A DNA stretch of 14,338 bases from Loki-b32 sp048941605 (GTDB lineage Archaea; Asgardarchaeota; Lokiarchaeia; Sigyniarchaeales; SOKP01), in contig JBHLNL010000075.1 in the NCBI GenBank assembly GCA_048941605.1, positions 1 through 14,338 of the forward strand, read 5' to 3'. A program made the position numbers and the translations under genes. The notes under the pieces are model-generated. The model saw only the letters and a list, made by a program, of their open reading frames with translations. It was not told the DNA's origin and ran no database searches. Every line of letters starts with the position of its first letter. The stretch's first letter is position 1. This document shows, in pieces, positions 7,438 to 14,338 of this stretch.

Positions 7438-7631
7438 AAATTATATTTATTTTTTTAAATATAAAATACGTATTATTACGATATCTAATTTAGTTATTAG
7501 TAAAATCACGGAATTTCTAATTTATAAATAAAATTATAAATTTGTATTTATAGTTATAATATATATTAGTTTGAACATTTTAGAAAATCACTCGATATAT
7601 AATAGTTTGAAACGTAAAGTGGGAACATGTA

Positions 7632-9278
7632 ATGGCTGAAGAATATGATTATCTCTTTAAATCAATCGTTGTAGGAGATGGAGGGGTTGGTAAAACTGCT
7701 CTCACTCTCAGATTCAGTAAAGGGTTTTTCACAGAAGATTATAAAATGACCATTGGCGTAGATTTTCATGTAAAAACGATTAATATCAATTCAATTGAAG
7801 GTCCTATACGAGCAAAGCTTCAGATATGGGATACAGGTGGACAAGAGCGATTTAGTTCAATTAGACCAATGTACTATCGGGGATCTTTAGGAGCATTATT
7901 AATTTTTGATCTTACAAACTCTGCAAGTTTCGAACATTTGCCCCAATGGATAGAAGAAGTAAGAGCAAATGTAAAAACTGAAATTCCTTTACTACTTGTG
8001 GGTAATAAAAGCGATTTAGTTGATCAACGAGCTGTTTCTTTAGAAGAAATCAATAATTTCACTAGTAATTTTAATTTATTTTATATGGAAACTTCTGCAA
8101 AAACAGGTGAAGGAGTAGGTGACTGTTTTTATATTCTAGCATGTTTAATGATTGGTTCGGGTGTTCCTGATCAATTAATTTCTAGTGGTATTGTATTTAG
8201 TCCTGGGCAAGTACCAATTACCGCTATAGGAACATATCCAACACCTATGGAACGTTTAGAACCAGAATTTGATTATGCAGCTCCTCCTGTTCCAGAACCT
8301 ATATCCTCTCTAACACAAAAGACTAGTTCAACATTTAAGCCAGAACCAGAATATGAATTTGAAGCACCACCAGTACCAGAGCCAGAATTTGAGCCAGAAT
8401 TTGAGCCAGAAATACCTCTACCGGACTCTCCAATTGCAAAATCCCCTAGTCAACCAATAGAATTTGAATTTAAGACTCCTGAGGAAATATTATCTAAAGA
8501 AATTTCAGAAGAACAACAAATTACTTCTTCTGAGCCAACTCTTTTTACTAGTAGAGAAGATACATATAAACCAAAAGCAGTCCCATTTACTACTAATGTT
8601 CCCGTACCTGCTCCACCACCTAAAGAATTTCAATCTACAAAGATGATCCCTTCTACTGGAGGCTCATCTACAAGTACTGCTCCTTTTTATGCACCTCAAA
8701 ATACTAAACAACCTAAATCAGAATCTTTGATGGATTACTTACCTGAGCCAATATATACGAAAAAAGATAAAAAGAAACTCGAAAAACAGAAAAAAAAAGA
8801 AGAGAAGGAGAAGAAACTTCAAGAGGAAAAAGAAAAACAAGAGAAGTTATTAGAACAAATGAAAAAAACAAAGAAAGAAAAGAAAGAAAAGCCTAAAAAA
8901 GAAAAGAAAGAAAAGGTAGAAAAGATAGAAGGTAAACCAATTCCATCTAAACAAGCACCAGATGTTATTACAACACCCTCCCTTTTTCAAACTTTATCTC
9001 AAAAAACTGATGATACAGAAAAAGTAGCAGTTTCAACTTTTATGCCATTTATAGCAAAAAAAGAACCTGAAACTCAAGAAGCAAGTAAATTAAGGATTAT
9101 ACCAAATGTGTCAGATATCCAAAGCAAACCTACATCATTCACACCAGCTGAATCGACACAAACTTATCAACCAGAAATACAAAAAACATCAGCTAAAGAA
9201 ATTATTGTTTGTAAAAAGTGTGGAGCGATATTATCAAATGATTATCAATTTTGTAATAAATGTGGGACCGAACTTTAA
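7632..9278 (+). CDS. Rab-like GTPase fused to Pro/Glu-rich linker, charged segment and C-terminal zinc ribbon
   Basis: This is a 548-aa protein. Residues 7-175 form a G domain remarkably close to eukaryotic Rabs: P-loop GDGGVGKT at 15-22, switch I TIGVDF at 40-45, WDTGGQERF at 66-74 (Rabs: WDTAGQERF), YYRGSLGALLIFDLT at 81-95, NKSD at 125-128, ETSAK at 153-157. Residues 185-375 are a Pro/Glu/Ser-rich, probably disordered linker with a duplicated APPVPEP motif. Residues 377-432 are almost all Lys, Glu and Gln, suggesting a charged helix or coiled coil. The last 22 residues are a zinc ribbon (C527, C530, C541, C544). There is no C-terminal prenylation cysteine and no membrane segment, so the ribbon may take over targeting or partner binding. 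The ATG at 7632 is preceded by GTGGGA. It converges on the double-zinc-ribbon gene. Confidence 0.95.
   Translation: MAEEYDYLFKSIVVGDGGVGKTALTLRFSKGFFTEDYKMTIGVDFHVKTININSIEGPIRAKLQIWDTGGQERFSSIRPMYYRGSLGALLIFDLTNSASFEHLPQWIEEVRANVKTEIPLLLVGNKSDLVDQRAVSLEEINNFTSNFNLFYMETSAKTGEGVGDCFYILACLMIGSGVPDQLISSGIVFSPGQVPITAIGTYPTPMERLEPEFDYAAPPVPEPISSLTQKTSSTFKPEPEYEFEAPPVPEPEFEPEFEPEIPLPDSPIAKSPSQPIEFEFKTPEEILSKEISEEQQITSSEPTLFTSREDTYKPKAVPFTTNVPVPAPPPKEFQSTKMIPSTGGSSTSTAPFYAPQNTKQPKSESLMDYLPEPIYTKKDKKKLEKQKKKEEKEKKLQEEKEKQEKLLEQMKKTKKEKKEKPKKEKKEKVEKIEGKPIPSKQAPDVITTPSLFQTLSQKTDDTEKVAVSTFMPFIAKKEPETQEASKLRIIPNVSDIQSKPTSFTPAESTQTYQPEIQKTSAKEIIVCKKCGAILSNDYQFCNKCGTEL
8262..8412 (+). repeat. Duplicated PEF/Y-APPVPEP motif and 12-base tandem repeat in the linker of the Rab-like gene
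   Basis: PEFDYAAPPVPEP (8262-8300) and PEYEFEAPPVPEP (8346-8384) are two diverged copies of one 13-residue motif. Directly after, a 12-base unit GAGCCAGAATTT occurs nearly three times (8379-8412), giving an EPEF repeat. The linker seems to grow by local duplication. Confidence 0.7.
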
Positions 9279-9345
9279 CCAATCTATTAATTCTTAATCT
9301 TATTGATTTTAAATTTACTCTCTTAAAATTTATTTCTAGTTGATT

Positions 9346-10116
9346 TCAAAGGTCTTTTCCACATATGGGACAGGTACTCCACATTTTTTTAATTTTAGAA
9401 TTACAATGAACACACACTTTTAATTCAGGATCAATTTGTGTTTGAGGTTTCCCAAAGATTGTAGCATCATCCGTAGTATATTCTTGAGAAACAGCTGTTT
9501 CTGGAACTTTAATCTGCTCTTGAGGTATTAAAGTTGATTTTTCTACCATTTCTCGTGTAACATGGGCTTTTGGTGGCGGTGCCTCAGTCGGAGGTTTTTG
9601 ATATTTTTGAGGTGCAAATAAAGGCTCATTAATTTTCTTTGTAATTGCTTCACTTTCTCTCGATGATTCTAAAGATTCAGCTTCTCCAATTGGAACTCCA
9701 ACTTTATAAAAGAAATATTTTCCATCATTGTTTTCTATGACTTTCTCTCCATCCTCTAAAAAAACTTCTACATAATAAATTATAATTGAGCCAATTGGAA
9801 CTTCTGCAATTTCTGCTATGTAATAATCCATTTTAGATTCCATTTCCATTTGATACCAAGATTTTCCCTGATCAGCACTAAAAATTAGATTTACTGTGAA
9901 AATAGTTTTATTAAAAGTTTCCTCAGTAATTTTTACGACAATTTTAATTGTTTTTTTCGCTTCTTTTGATGCGGAGATTGCTTCTGTATCATCCCAAGCA
10001 GCTCCACATTTAGGACAATTAGTAAACCAATTAGGGTATTCAAATCCACATTTAGTGCAATTTTTTGTAAAATAACGTGTTGTCTTAATTCCAAGTTTTT
10101 TTTTTTCTTTACCCAT
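9346..10116 (-). CDS. Zinc ribbon - beta-sandwich - zinc ribbon protein
   Basis: From the ATG at 10114-10116 this is 256 aa; a TTG at 10152 would add 12 basic residues. Numbering from the ATG, a zinc ribbon sits at 20-37 (CTKCGFEYPNWFTNCPKC) and a second at the C-terminus, 235-252 (CVHCNSKIKKMWSTCPIC). Both are C-x2-C-x10-C-x2-C. Between them, about 55-140 is an alternating-strand domain (KIVVKIT, FTVNLIFSAD, WYQMEME, IIIYYVEVFLEDG, KYFFYKVG) resembling an Ig- or fibronectin-like sandwich. A Pro/Glu/Thr-rich linker follows at about 145-230. No enzyme motif, signal peptide or membrane segment is seen; it is probably a cytosolic adaptor. It converges on the Rab-like GTPase gene with 67 bases between and shares its build: same ribbon spacing, same Pro/Glu-rich linker style. 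The function is unknown. Confidence 0.85.
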   Translation of the reverse strand: MGKEKKKLGIKTTRYFTKNCTKCGFEYPNWFTNCPKCGAAWDDTEAISASKEAKKTIKIVVKITEETFNKTIFTVNLIFSADQGKSWYQMEMESKMDYYIAEIAEVPIGSIIIYYVEVFLEDGEKVIENNDGKYFFYKVGVPIGEAESLESSRESEAITKKINEPLFAPQKYQKPPTEAPPPKAHVTREMVEKSTLIPQEQIKVPETAVSQEYTTDDATIFGKPQTQIDPELKVCVHCNSKIKKMWSTCPICGKDL

Positions 10117-10260
10117 CCTTCTGATTAAAGATTTTTGAAATTTAACTCCCAAAATAACTTTCTAATAAATAAATAATAACTAATCCTAAATATATTTTTT
10201 TTCTAGCTTTACTATTTAAATTTCAAATCTTACTAAGAGCTTTATCAAGAGAAATTAGTT

Positions 10261-10273
10261 AAAAATAAAAAAG
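10261..10273 (-). terminator. T-rich terminator after the decarboxylase gene
   Basis: On the minus strand CTTTTTTATTTTT lies 7 bases after the decarboxylase stop codon, a typical archaeal U-tract terminator. It would end transcription before the zinc-ribbon gene, which lies on the same strand further on. Confidence 0.45.
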
Positions 10274-10279
10274 CATTTC

Positions 10280-11458
10280 TTAGGAAATATTTAATTCCTT
10301 TACAATCTTCTCTAAGTCATTAATAAAATTCTGTAAATGGATTTTTTGAACATGTGGCATAACAACTATTCTAATTAAGTTGAAATCTTCAAACTTTCCC
10401 ACCATCCAATTTTTTTTTCGTAATTTCTCATCAATTTTGCAAATACTATCACTATTTTCTGTTGTAATTCCGACAACATTCATTACAGGATTAGTTGCTA
10501 ATTTTAGGCCTTTTATTTCGTTGATGCATTTAGCTAAATATTGTGTATTTTCCATACACTTTCTTACAATTTCAATAAATCCATTTATCCCTAATGATTT
10601 TAAGATCACCCAAAAGGCTATTACTGTTCCTCCTGGTCTAGTTCCTACAATATGAAAGTGTTTAAAATTTCCTCCAGCTAAATATGGAATTTCAAATCCA
10701 AATTTTTGCAAAATTGATGAATCTCTTAGAAAAAAACCTCCAGATGGTATTATCCCTAATCCCATTTTATGTGGATCTGCTGTTATAGAGTCAACAGACT
10801 TTACAGAAAAATCCCACGCTGGTATTTTATAATTCAAATATCTCATAAAAGGTAAAACAAAACCTCCAAATGCAGCATCGACATGAAAAAAAATATTCTC
10901 GTCTTCCACAATTTTACCAATATCTTCTATTGGATCAATCAATCCCAAAGATGTAGTTCCTGCAATACCAACGACACCACATGTATTCTTATTTATAAGC
11001 GATTCAAAATGATTAAGGTCTAATTCAAATTTATCATCTAAATTAGCTTTTTTAAGCTTAATTCCTAGTAAATTAGCTGCTTTATCAAAAGAAATATGGG
11101 CAGAACAAGGTACTACAACTTCAGGATTAGAGATGTCTGGTCTTAATTCTTTAGCAATTCTCATGGCTATTAAATTTGCTTCTGAACCACCAGTAGTGAA
11201 TGTACCAATTATATTTTTGCCATTTAAAAGTTCAGCAATTTCAGCAACTAACTCTTCCTCTAATTCAGCTGTTCCTAAAAATAATCCGGGATCTCCAAGA
11301 TTTTTTGAGATATATTTCATGTAGATTTCAACCCCAAAGTCAAAAGGCTCAGTACACATGGATCCTAATATAGAACCTGACTTGTATGAGTAATCTTTTT
11401 TTAATTTTTCACTGAGAATCTTAAGTATTTCTTGTCTTTCTAATCCTTCTCTTAGCAT
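10280..11458 (-). CDS. mfnA: MfnA-type L-tyrosine/L-aspartate decarboxylase (PLP, group II)
   Basis: This is a 392-aa PLP-dependent decarboxylase of the archaeal MfnA family. Visible blocks are GSILGSMCTEP at 28-38, NLGDPGLFLGT at 53-63, TTGGSEANL at 88-96 (phosphate-binding turn), H121 (stacks on PLP), FHVDAAFGG at 191-199 with D194 pairing the pyridine nitrogen, ADPHKMG at 227-233 with the PLP-lysine K231, and GTRPGG at 272-277. In methanogens MfnA makes tyramine for methanofuran. In other archaea, homologues decarboxylate aspartate to beta-alanine for coenzyme A. With panB in the window and no methanofuran genes seen, the aspartate reaction is the better guess, but the sequence alone does not settle the substrate. 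The ATG at 11456-11458 fits the family N-terminus. It may have its own promoter, as 129 bases separate it from the MazG gene. Confidence 0.93.
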   Translation of the reverse strand: MLREGLERQEILKILSEKLKKDYSYKSGSILGSMCTEPFDFGVEIYMKYISKNLGDPGLFLGTAELEEELVAEIAELLNGKNIIGTFTTGGSEANLIAMRIAKELRPDISNPEVVVPCSAHISFDKAANLLGIKLKKANLDDKFELDLNHFESLINKNTCGVVGIAGTTSLGLIDPIEDIGKIVEDENIFFHVDAAFGGFVLPFMRYLNYKIPAWDFSVKSVDSITADPHKMGLGIIPSGGFFLRDSSILQKFGFEIPYLAGGNFKHFHIVGTRPGGTVIAFWVILKSLGINGFIEIVRKCMENTQYLAKCINEIKGLKLATNPVMNVVGITTENSDSICKIDEKLRKKNWMVGKFEDFNLIRIVVMPHVQKIHLQNFINDLEKIVKELNIS

Positions 11459-11493
11459 TATTGCATCTATAAATTTATTATCCTTTCTTATTT

Positions 11494-11503
11494 CTTTATA
11501 AAT
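11494..11503 (-). promoter_or_regulatory. Possible TATA box of the mfnA gene
   Basis: ATTTATAAAG on the minus strand lies 36-45 bases upstream of the decarboxylase ATG, a spacing that leaves a leader of roughly 15 bases. It is weak evidence in AT-rich DNA. Confidence 0.3.
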
Positions 11504-11587
11504 TGAAAATCTTTAAAGAATTAAAATTTTATAAATTAAAAAACATTCATAGGATCTACTATAATTTAGTTTTGAACGTATCCAAAA

Positions 11588-11905
11588 TTAAGAGAATCTG
11601 TTTGCATCTCTACTAGAATATTTAAAGATAATACTATTAAATTCTTTGCCCAAATCAATTTTATAATGATTTGCGAGACATATTATTGAAAAAAGAAGAT
11701 CAGCTAATTCTTCCCCCAAATTAGACTCTAAGATTTTCACCTTTTTTGGTTTGTATGATTCAATAGAATTAATTTCTCGTGCAACTTCTCCTAATTCTTC
11801 CATAATGGCACAAACCATTGATAAAGGAGGCCAATATCCACCATGTTCACGGATCCATTTATCAACTTGCTCTTGAACTTCTATAAATAAATCCTTTATT
11901 ACCAT
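11588..11905 (-). CDS. MazG-type nucleotide pyrophosphohydrolase
   Basis: This 105-aa protein has the size of single-domain MazG/iMazG or dCTPase-like all-alpha NTP pyrophosphohydrolases. The Mg-binding signature EExxE...ExxD is complete: E36, E37 and E40 in MEELGE, and E66 and D69 in EELAD. Members cleave (d)NTPs, often damaged or unwanted ones, to the monophosphate and pyrophosphate, as dimers or tetramers. The HGGYWPP stretch at 21-27 before the first helix pair matches the usual substrate loop position. It lies 46 bases after nrdD on the same strand, so co-transcription is likely and suggests a role in the dNTP pool. The start ATG sits inside an inverted repeat (11901-11924). Confidence 0.92.
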   Translation of the reverse strand: MVIKDLFIEVQEQVDKWIREHGGYWPPLSMVCAIMEELGEVAREINSIESYKPKKVKILESNLGEELADLLFSIICLANHYKIDLGKEFNSIIFKYSSRDANRFS

Positions 11906-11924
11906 ATATATAATATTATATGGT
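11901..11924. repeat. Inverted repeat containing the MazG-gene start codon
   Basis: ACCATATA (11901-11908) and TATATGGT (11917-11924) are perfect 8-base arms around an 8-base AT spacer. The minus-strand ATG of the MazG gene (11903-11905) lies in one arm. In RNA this could fold over the start codon; in DNA it could be a dimeric binding site overlapping an AT-rich promoter. Confidence 0.4.
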
Positions 11925-11951
11925 ATTATTTAAAAAATAGAAAATAAAAAG

Positions 11952-14087
11952 TTAATTAAATAAATATTCTCGTTTCCGAGCTTCCCATTCAGCTCTTTTT
12001 CCAGGATTGTATCTATTTACTTCACTATAATATCCTGTAACTCTTGAATATACTTTAACATCCACAGAATGACATTGTGGGCAACTAAATTGAGAACCTC
12101 TAAACATTTTTCGACATGAAGGGCAATAAATGAAATCTATCGTATATGCAAAATATGCAGTGTTTGAATTAAGACAAATATTTTTTGTAAGCTCCCATAA
12201 GCCATTAATATCTGGTTTTTGTTCCCCTAACCATATATGAGTAATAACACCACCATTAACAATAGGATGTAAATCACCCTGTTTTATTATTCGTTCAGAT
12301 AATAGTATATCCGCATCATATCTAAAATGATCAGAATTAGTATAATAAGCTGATACACCTTTTGATTGAACAATGGCTTTTTTTGGAAAATGTTTTAGGT
12401 CTAATCTAGCAAGACGATTACTTGTTGATTCTGCGGGTTGTTGCCATAGGGAATAATATTTTTTATCTCTTTCTGTCATTGTATTACACTTTGCAACCAT
12501 GTAACTTAATATTTTCTTACCTAGCTCATATGCTGTATCATCTTCATGTAATTCATAATTAGTCAAACTTTTAACAGCTTCGTTCAATCCTGTAAATCCG
12601 ATTGAGAGGTTCTGATCGTTTATATTAAAAATAGCTTTGCCATCTATTTTACCACTACATAGAGGTAAATGTCCAGTTTTTAATCTTTTTTCCATTAAAT
12701 CCCATTTCTTTCTTAGTATTCTAGCAGAAAGCTCTATTTTCTCATCCAAAGTTGAATAATAATCATCTTCATTTTCAGATAAATACGCATAACGTGGAAG
12801 ATTTAGACTAACACTTTGCAATGACCCTATAGTAACGTAATTTTCCCACACATTAGCAATTTTCCTCTTCTCAGGATCAAGAATACATTGTTCAATAATT
12901 TGATTTCCACTTAAAAATTTACGGCAACATTGGCTATGAATTTCATCTGGCATCCAATCTGGACACATATTAAGAAAATATGGGGTTCCCATTGTTGCAA
13001 CCTCTTCCATTATTTTTAAGTAAGATGGCTCAAATTCATATATCCATTCTTTTTTAATCTTAATCTCATGTTTAGGAAATGCAAAAAGTTTACCATTATG
13101 ATCACCCTGAATATATACATCAGTTAAAACATCAAAAAGCTTAAGACATTCATCTTTAAAATCACCATATTTACCTACTATTTTGCCATGAGGCCCTACA
13201 GCTGGAATATTTAGTAACCCATCAGGTATTGTAGGAGTGCAAGATATTGAAGTAAATGGTACTTGCCCTCCTCTTGCAGCAAATATTTGATTAGTTTCAA
13301 AAATCAAACACTGCATTGATTGCTCAATTTCTCTAGCAGTTAAATGACGTGCATATGGAGCTAAAAATGTAGTTATATAATCATATCCTTGTCCTCCACT
13401 GAATTCACCCTGAATAATTCCAAGCCATTTAGCAAGATGAGTCACCGCAACACGTAGGCTTCCCGCGGGTCCTGATTTACTACAGTGTGCCCAACTTTCT
13501 ACAGGAGGTAAGCCATACTCTAAAATCATACGTGGATCCCATTCTTGGCAGAATGGTCTTAGATCAAAATATCGCAACATATGAACATGAATATCTCCAT
13601 ATAAATGAGCATGAGCTTCTTCAGAATCTAAAATTCTTAATAACGCATATTCGTCTGATATTCTGTTTGCAGCCCAATGATGAATACTTTCCGGATTCAT
13701 ATCTTGATTTGCATTTTCATCTACTCCATACTCTAAAATAGCTTCATAATCCATTAATGGCATTCCAATTCGAGTGTATAATTTACGTTCATCTTCAAAA
13801 TGTTGTTCTGATAATATTGAGCACACTATTTCTCTAATATGTGGACCGGATAAAAAACGAATTCCTGAAGAAATTATTCTCCTAACAACTAATTCAGTGA
13901 TTTTATCTGCTGATTTCTGGTCTAAACCTGTTTCACTAATAATACTTTGCTCAATTTTTACTGGATCAAATGGTACTACATCACCTTCAGTTCGAAAAAC
14001 TCGCGGTAATAATTTTGTTAAATATTTACGTCTTATCTTTTCAACTTCTTTTTCTTTTAATGGTTTTGAATCTGATACTAAGACCAA
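11952..14087 (-). CDS. nrdD: Anaerobic ribonucleoside-triphosphate reductase (class III)
   Basis: This 711-aa oxygen-sensitive glycyl-radical enzyme reduces ribonucleotides to deoxyribonucleotides. An ATP cone (about 28-118) gives allosteric control. The catalytic barrel follows: RGGQVPFTS at 272-280, HSQCCRKFL at 384-392 with the likely thiyl-radical cysteine (C387 or C388), and SLNLPRYAYL at 427-436. The zinc site is C655, C658, C669, C672. The glycyl-radical loop is RVTGYYSEVNRYNPGK at 682-697, with G685 the expected radical site. Length is normal. The start is a TTG at 14085-14087, chosen because AAGGGGAAG lies upstream, the frame closes at a TGA 18 bases further up, and no ATG occurs before the conserved region. 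The activating radical-SAM enzyme NrdG is not in the window. It is followed by the MazG gene. Confidence 0.96.
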   Translation of the reverse strand: MVLVSDSKPLKEKEVEKIRRKYLTKLLPRVFRTEGDVVPFDPVKIEQSIISETGLDQKSADKITELVVRRIISSGIRFLSGPHIREIVCSILSEQHFEDERKLYTRIGMPLMDYEAILEYGVDENANQDMNPESIHHWAANRISDEYALLRILDSEEAHAHLYGDIHVHMLRYFDLRPFCQEWDPRMILEYGLPPVESWAHCSKSGPAGSLRVAVTHLAKWLGIIQGEFSGGQGYDYITTFLAPYARHLTAREIEQSMQCLIFETNQIFAARGGQVPFTSISCTPTIPDGLLNIPAVGPHGKIVGKYGDFKDECLKLFDVLTDVYIQGDHNGKLFAFPKHEIKIKKEWIYEFEPSYLKIMEEVATMGTPYFLNMCPDWMPDEIHSQCCRKFLSGNQIIEQCILDPEKRKIANVWENYVTIGSLQSVSLNLPRYAYLSENEDDYYSTLDEKIELSARILRKKWDLMEKRLKTGHLPLCSGKIDGKAIFNINDQNLSIGFTGLNEAVKSLTNYELHEDDTAYELGKKILSYMVAKCNTMTERDKKYYSLWQQPAESTSNRLARLDLKHFPKKAIVQSKGVSAYYTNSDHFRYDADILLSERIIKQGDLHPIVNGGVITHIWLGEQKPDINGLWELTKNICLNSNTAYFAYTIDFIYCPSCRKMFRGSQFSCPQCHSVDVKVYSRVTGYYSEVNRYNPGKRAEWEARKREYLFN

Positions 14088-14093
14088 AAGATA

Positions 14094-14105
14094 TCTTCCC
14101 CTTTT
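14094..14105 (-). promoter_or_regulatory. Shine-Dalgarno deciding the TTG start of nrdD
   Basis: AAAGGGGAAGA on the minus strand lies about 6-17 bases before the TTG. The purine-rich GGGG core makes the TTG start credible despite the rare codon. Confidence 0.55.
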
Positions 14106-14121
14106 TCAAATTTTATTTACT

Positions 14122-14138
14122 CTATTATAATATAATAG
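14122..14138. promoter_or_regulatory. 17-base perfect palindrome upstream of nrdD
   Basis: CTATTATA-A-TATAATAG is a perfect inverted repeat with 8-base arms, 35-51 bases upstream of the nrdD start. That is where a TATA box is expected, so it may be promoter and operator together. It does not match the bacterial NrdR box. Only A, T and the two end bases are used, so chance cannot be excluded. Confidence 0.4.
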
Positions 14139-14338
14139 AATTAAACACTATTTTTTCTTATTAAATTTTGTCGGCAATATGAACTGAATTAACAGAATTA
14201 TTAACTGTTTATTATCGTTAATATTTTACCTCTTTTGATATAAAAATTTATTTATTTTTCAAATTTAAACTTATTTTATTAACAGTTTATTTGATATTAT
14301 AAAATCTGTCTATTAAAATTACGAAAAAATTCTTAATC

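Noticed and set aside
7523..7552. TATAAATA...TATTTATA inverted repeat upstream of the Rab-like gene
   Set aside because: The surrounding 100 bases are almost only A and T, where such repeats are expected by chance.
7632..9278. C-terminal prenylation of the Rab-like GTPase
   Set aside because: The protein ends in CNKCGTEL. These cysteines complete the zinc ribbon and are not in a CC, CxC or CaaX position at the very end.
9346..10116. Ubiquitin-system or AN1-type zinc finger in the double-ribbon protein
   Set aside because: Each end has only a simple four-cysteine ribbon; the extra Cys/His ligands of AN1 or RING fingers are missing.
10117..10152. Use of the TTG at 10152 as the start of the double-ribbon protein
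   Set aside because: It only adds 12 basic residues before an ATG, with no Shine-Dalgarno at the TTG. It remains possible but is less likely.
13774..14130. A 118-codon plus-strand frame opposite the nrdD start
   Set aside because: It is antisense to the conserved ATP cone of NrdD and has no recognisable features of its own.
1..14338. A defence island, integrated element or CRISPR array
   Set aside because: No integrase, transposase, nuclease, toxin, repeat-spacer pattern or attachment-site repeat was found; the genes are mainly metabolic and GTPase genes.

Overview
The window is AT-rich (about 70% A+T by eye) and looks like an Asgard archaeon, most probably of the Lokiarchaeia type. Four things point this way: two Ras-superfamily small GTPases, one strikingly Rab-like; an archaeal MfnA-type decarboxylase; TATA-like promoters with short leaders and weak Shine-Dalgarno use; and a 297-aa protein of a kind I associate with Lokiarchaeota genomes. 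No rRNA, tRNA, CRISPR array, insertion sequence or prophage gene is visible. No gene-free stretch exceeds 300 bases.

Left part (1-4.6 kb): a truncated gene on the minus strand with a possible single-stranded nucleic-acid-binding fold runs off the left edge. It is followed by an AAC(3)-like acetyltransferase (+), a HAD-family hydrolase (-), an orphan zinc-ribbon remnant with no standard start codon, a GNAT acetyltransferase (+), the 297-aa unknown (-) and a PaaI-like hotdog thioesterase (+). Most of these are single-gene units on alternating strands with very tight convergent junctions (a 4-nt overlap, then 23 nt).

Middle part (4.7-10.2 kb): a minimal 169-aa Ras-like GTPase (+) converges on the branched-chain aminotransferase ilvE (-). 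ilvE is divergent from panB (+), and 2-oxoisovalerate is the metabolite the two share. Next comes the most unusual gene, a 548-aa protein joining a near-canonical Rab-like GTPase domain to a long Pro/Glu-rich linker, a Lys/Glu-rich segment and a C-terminal zinc ribbon. It converges on a gene for a protein with a zinc ribbon at each end and a predicted beta-sandwich between them.

Right part (10.2-14.3 kb): three genes lie on the minus strand. In transcription order they are nrdD (anaerobic ribonucleotide reductase with ATP cone), a MazG-type nucleotide pyrophosphohydrolase, and an MfnA-type L-tyrosine/L-aspartate decarboxylase. nrdD and the MazG gene fit a dNTP-pool theme. ilvE, panB and the decarboxylase (as a source of beta-alanine) fit pantothenate/coenzyme A synthesis, although they are not one operon. 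The last 250 bases (14088-14338) hold only the AT-rich upstream region of nrdD, including a 17-bp perfect palindrome.
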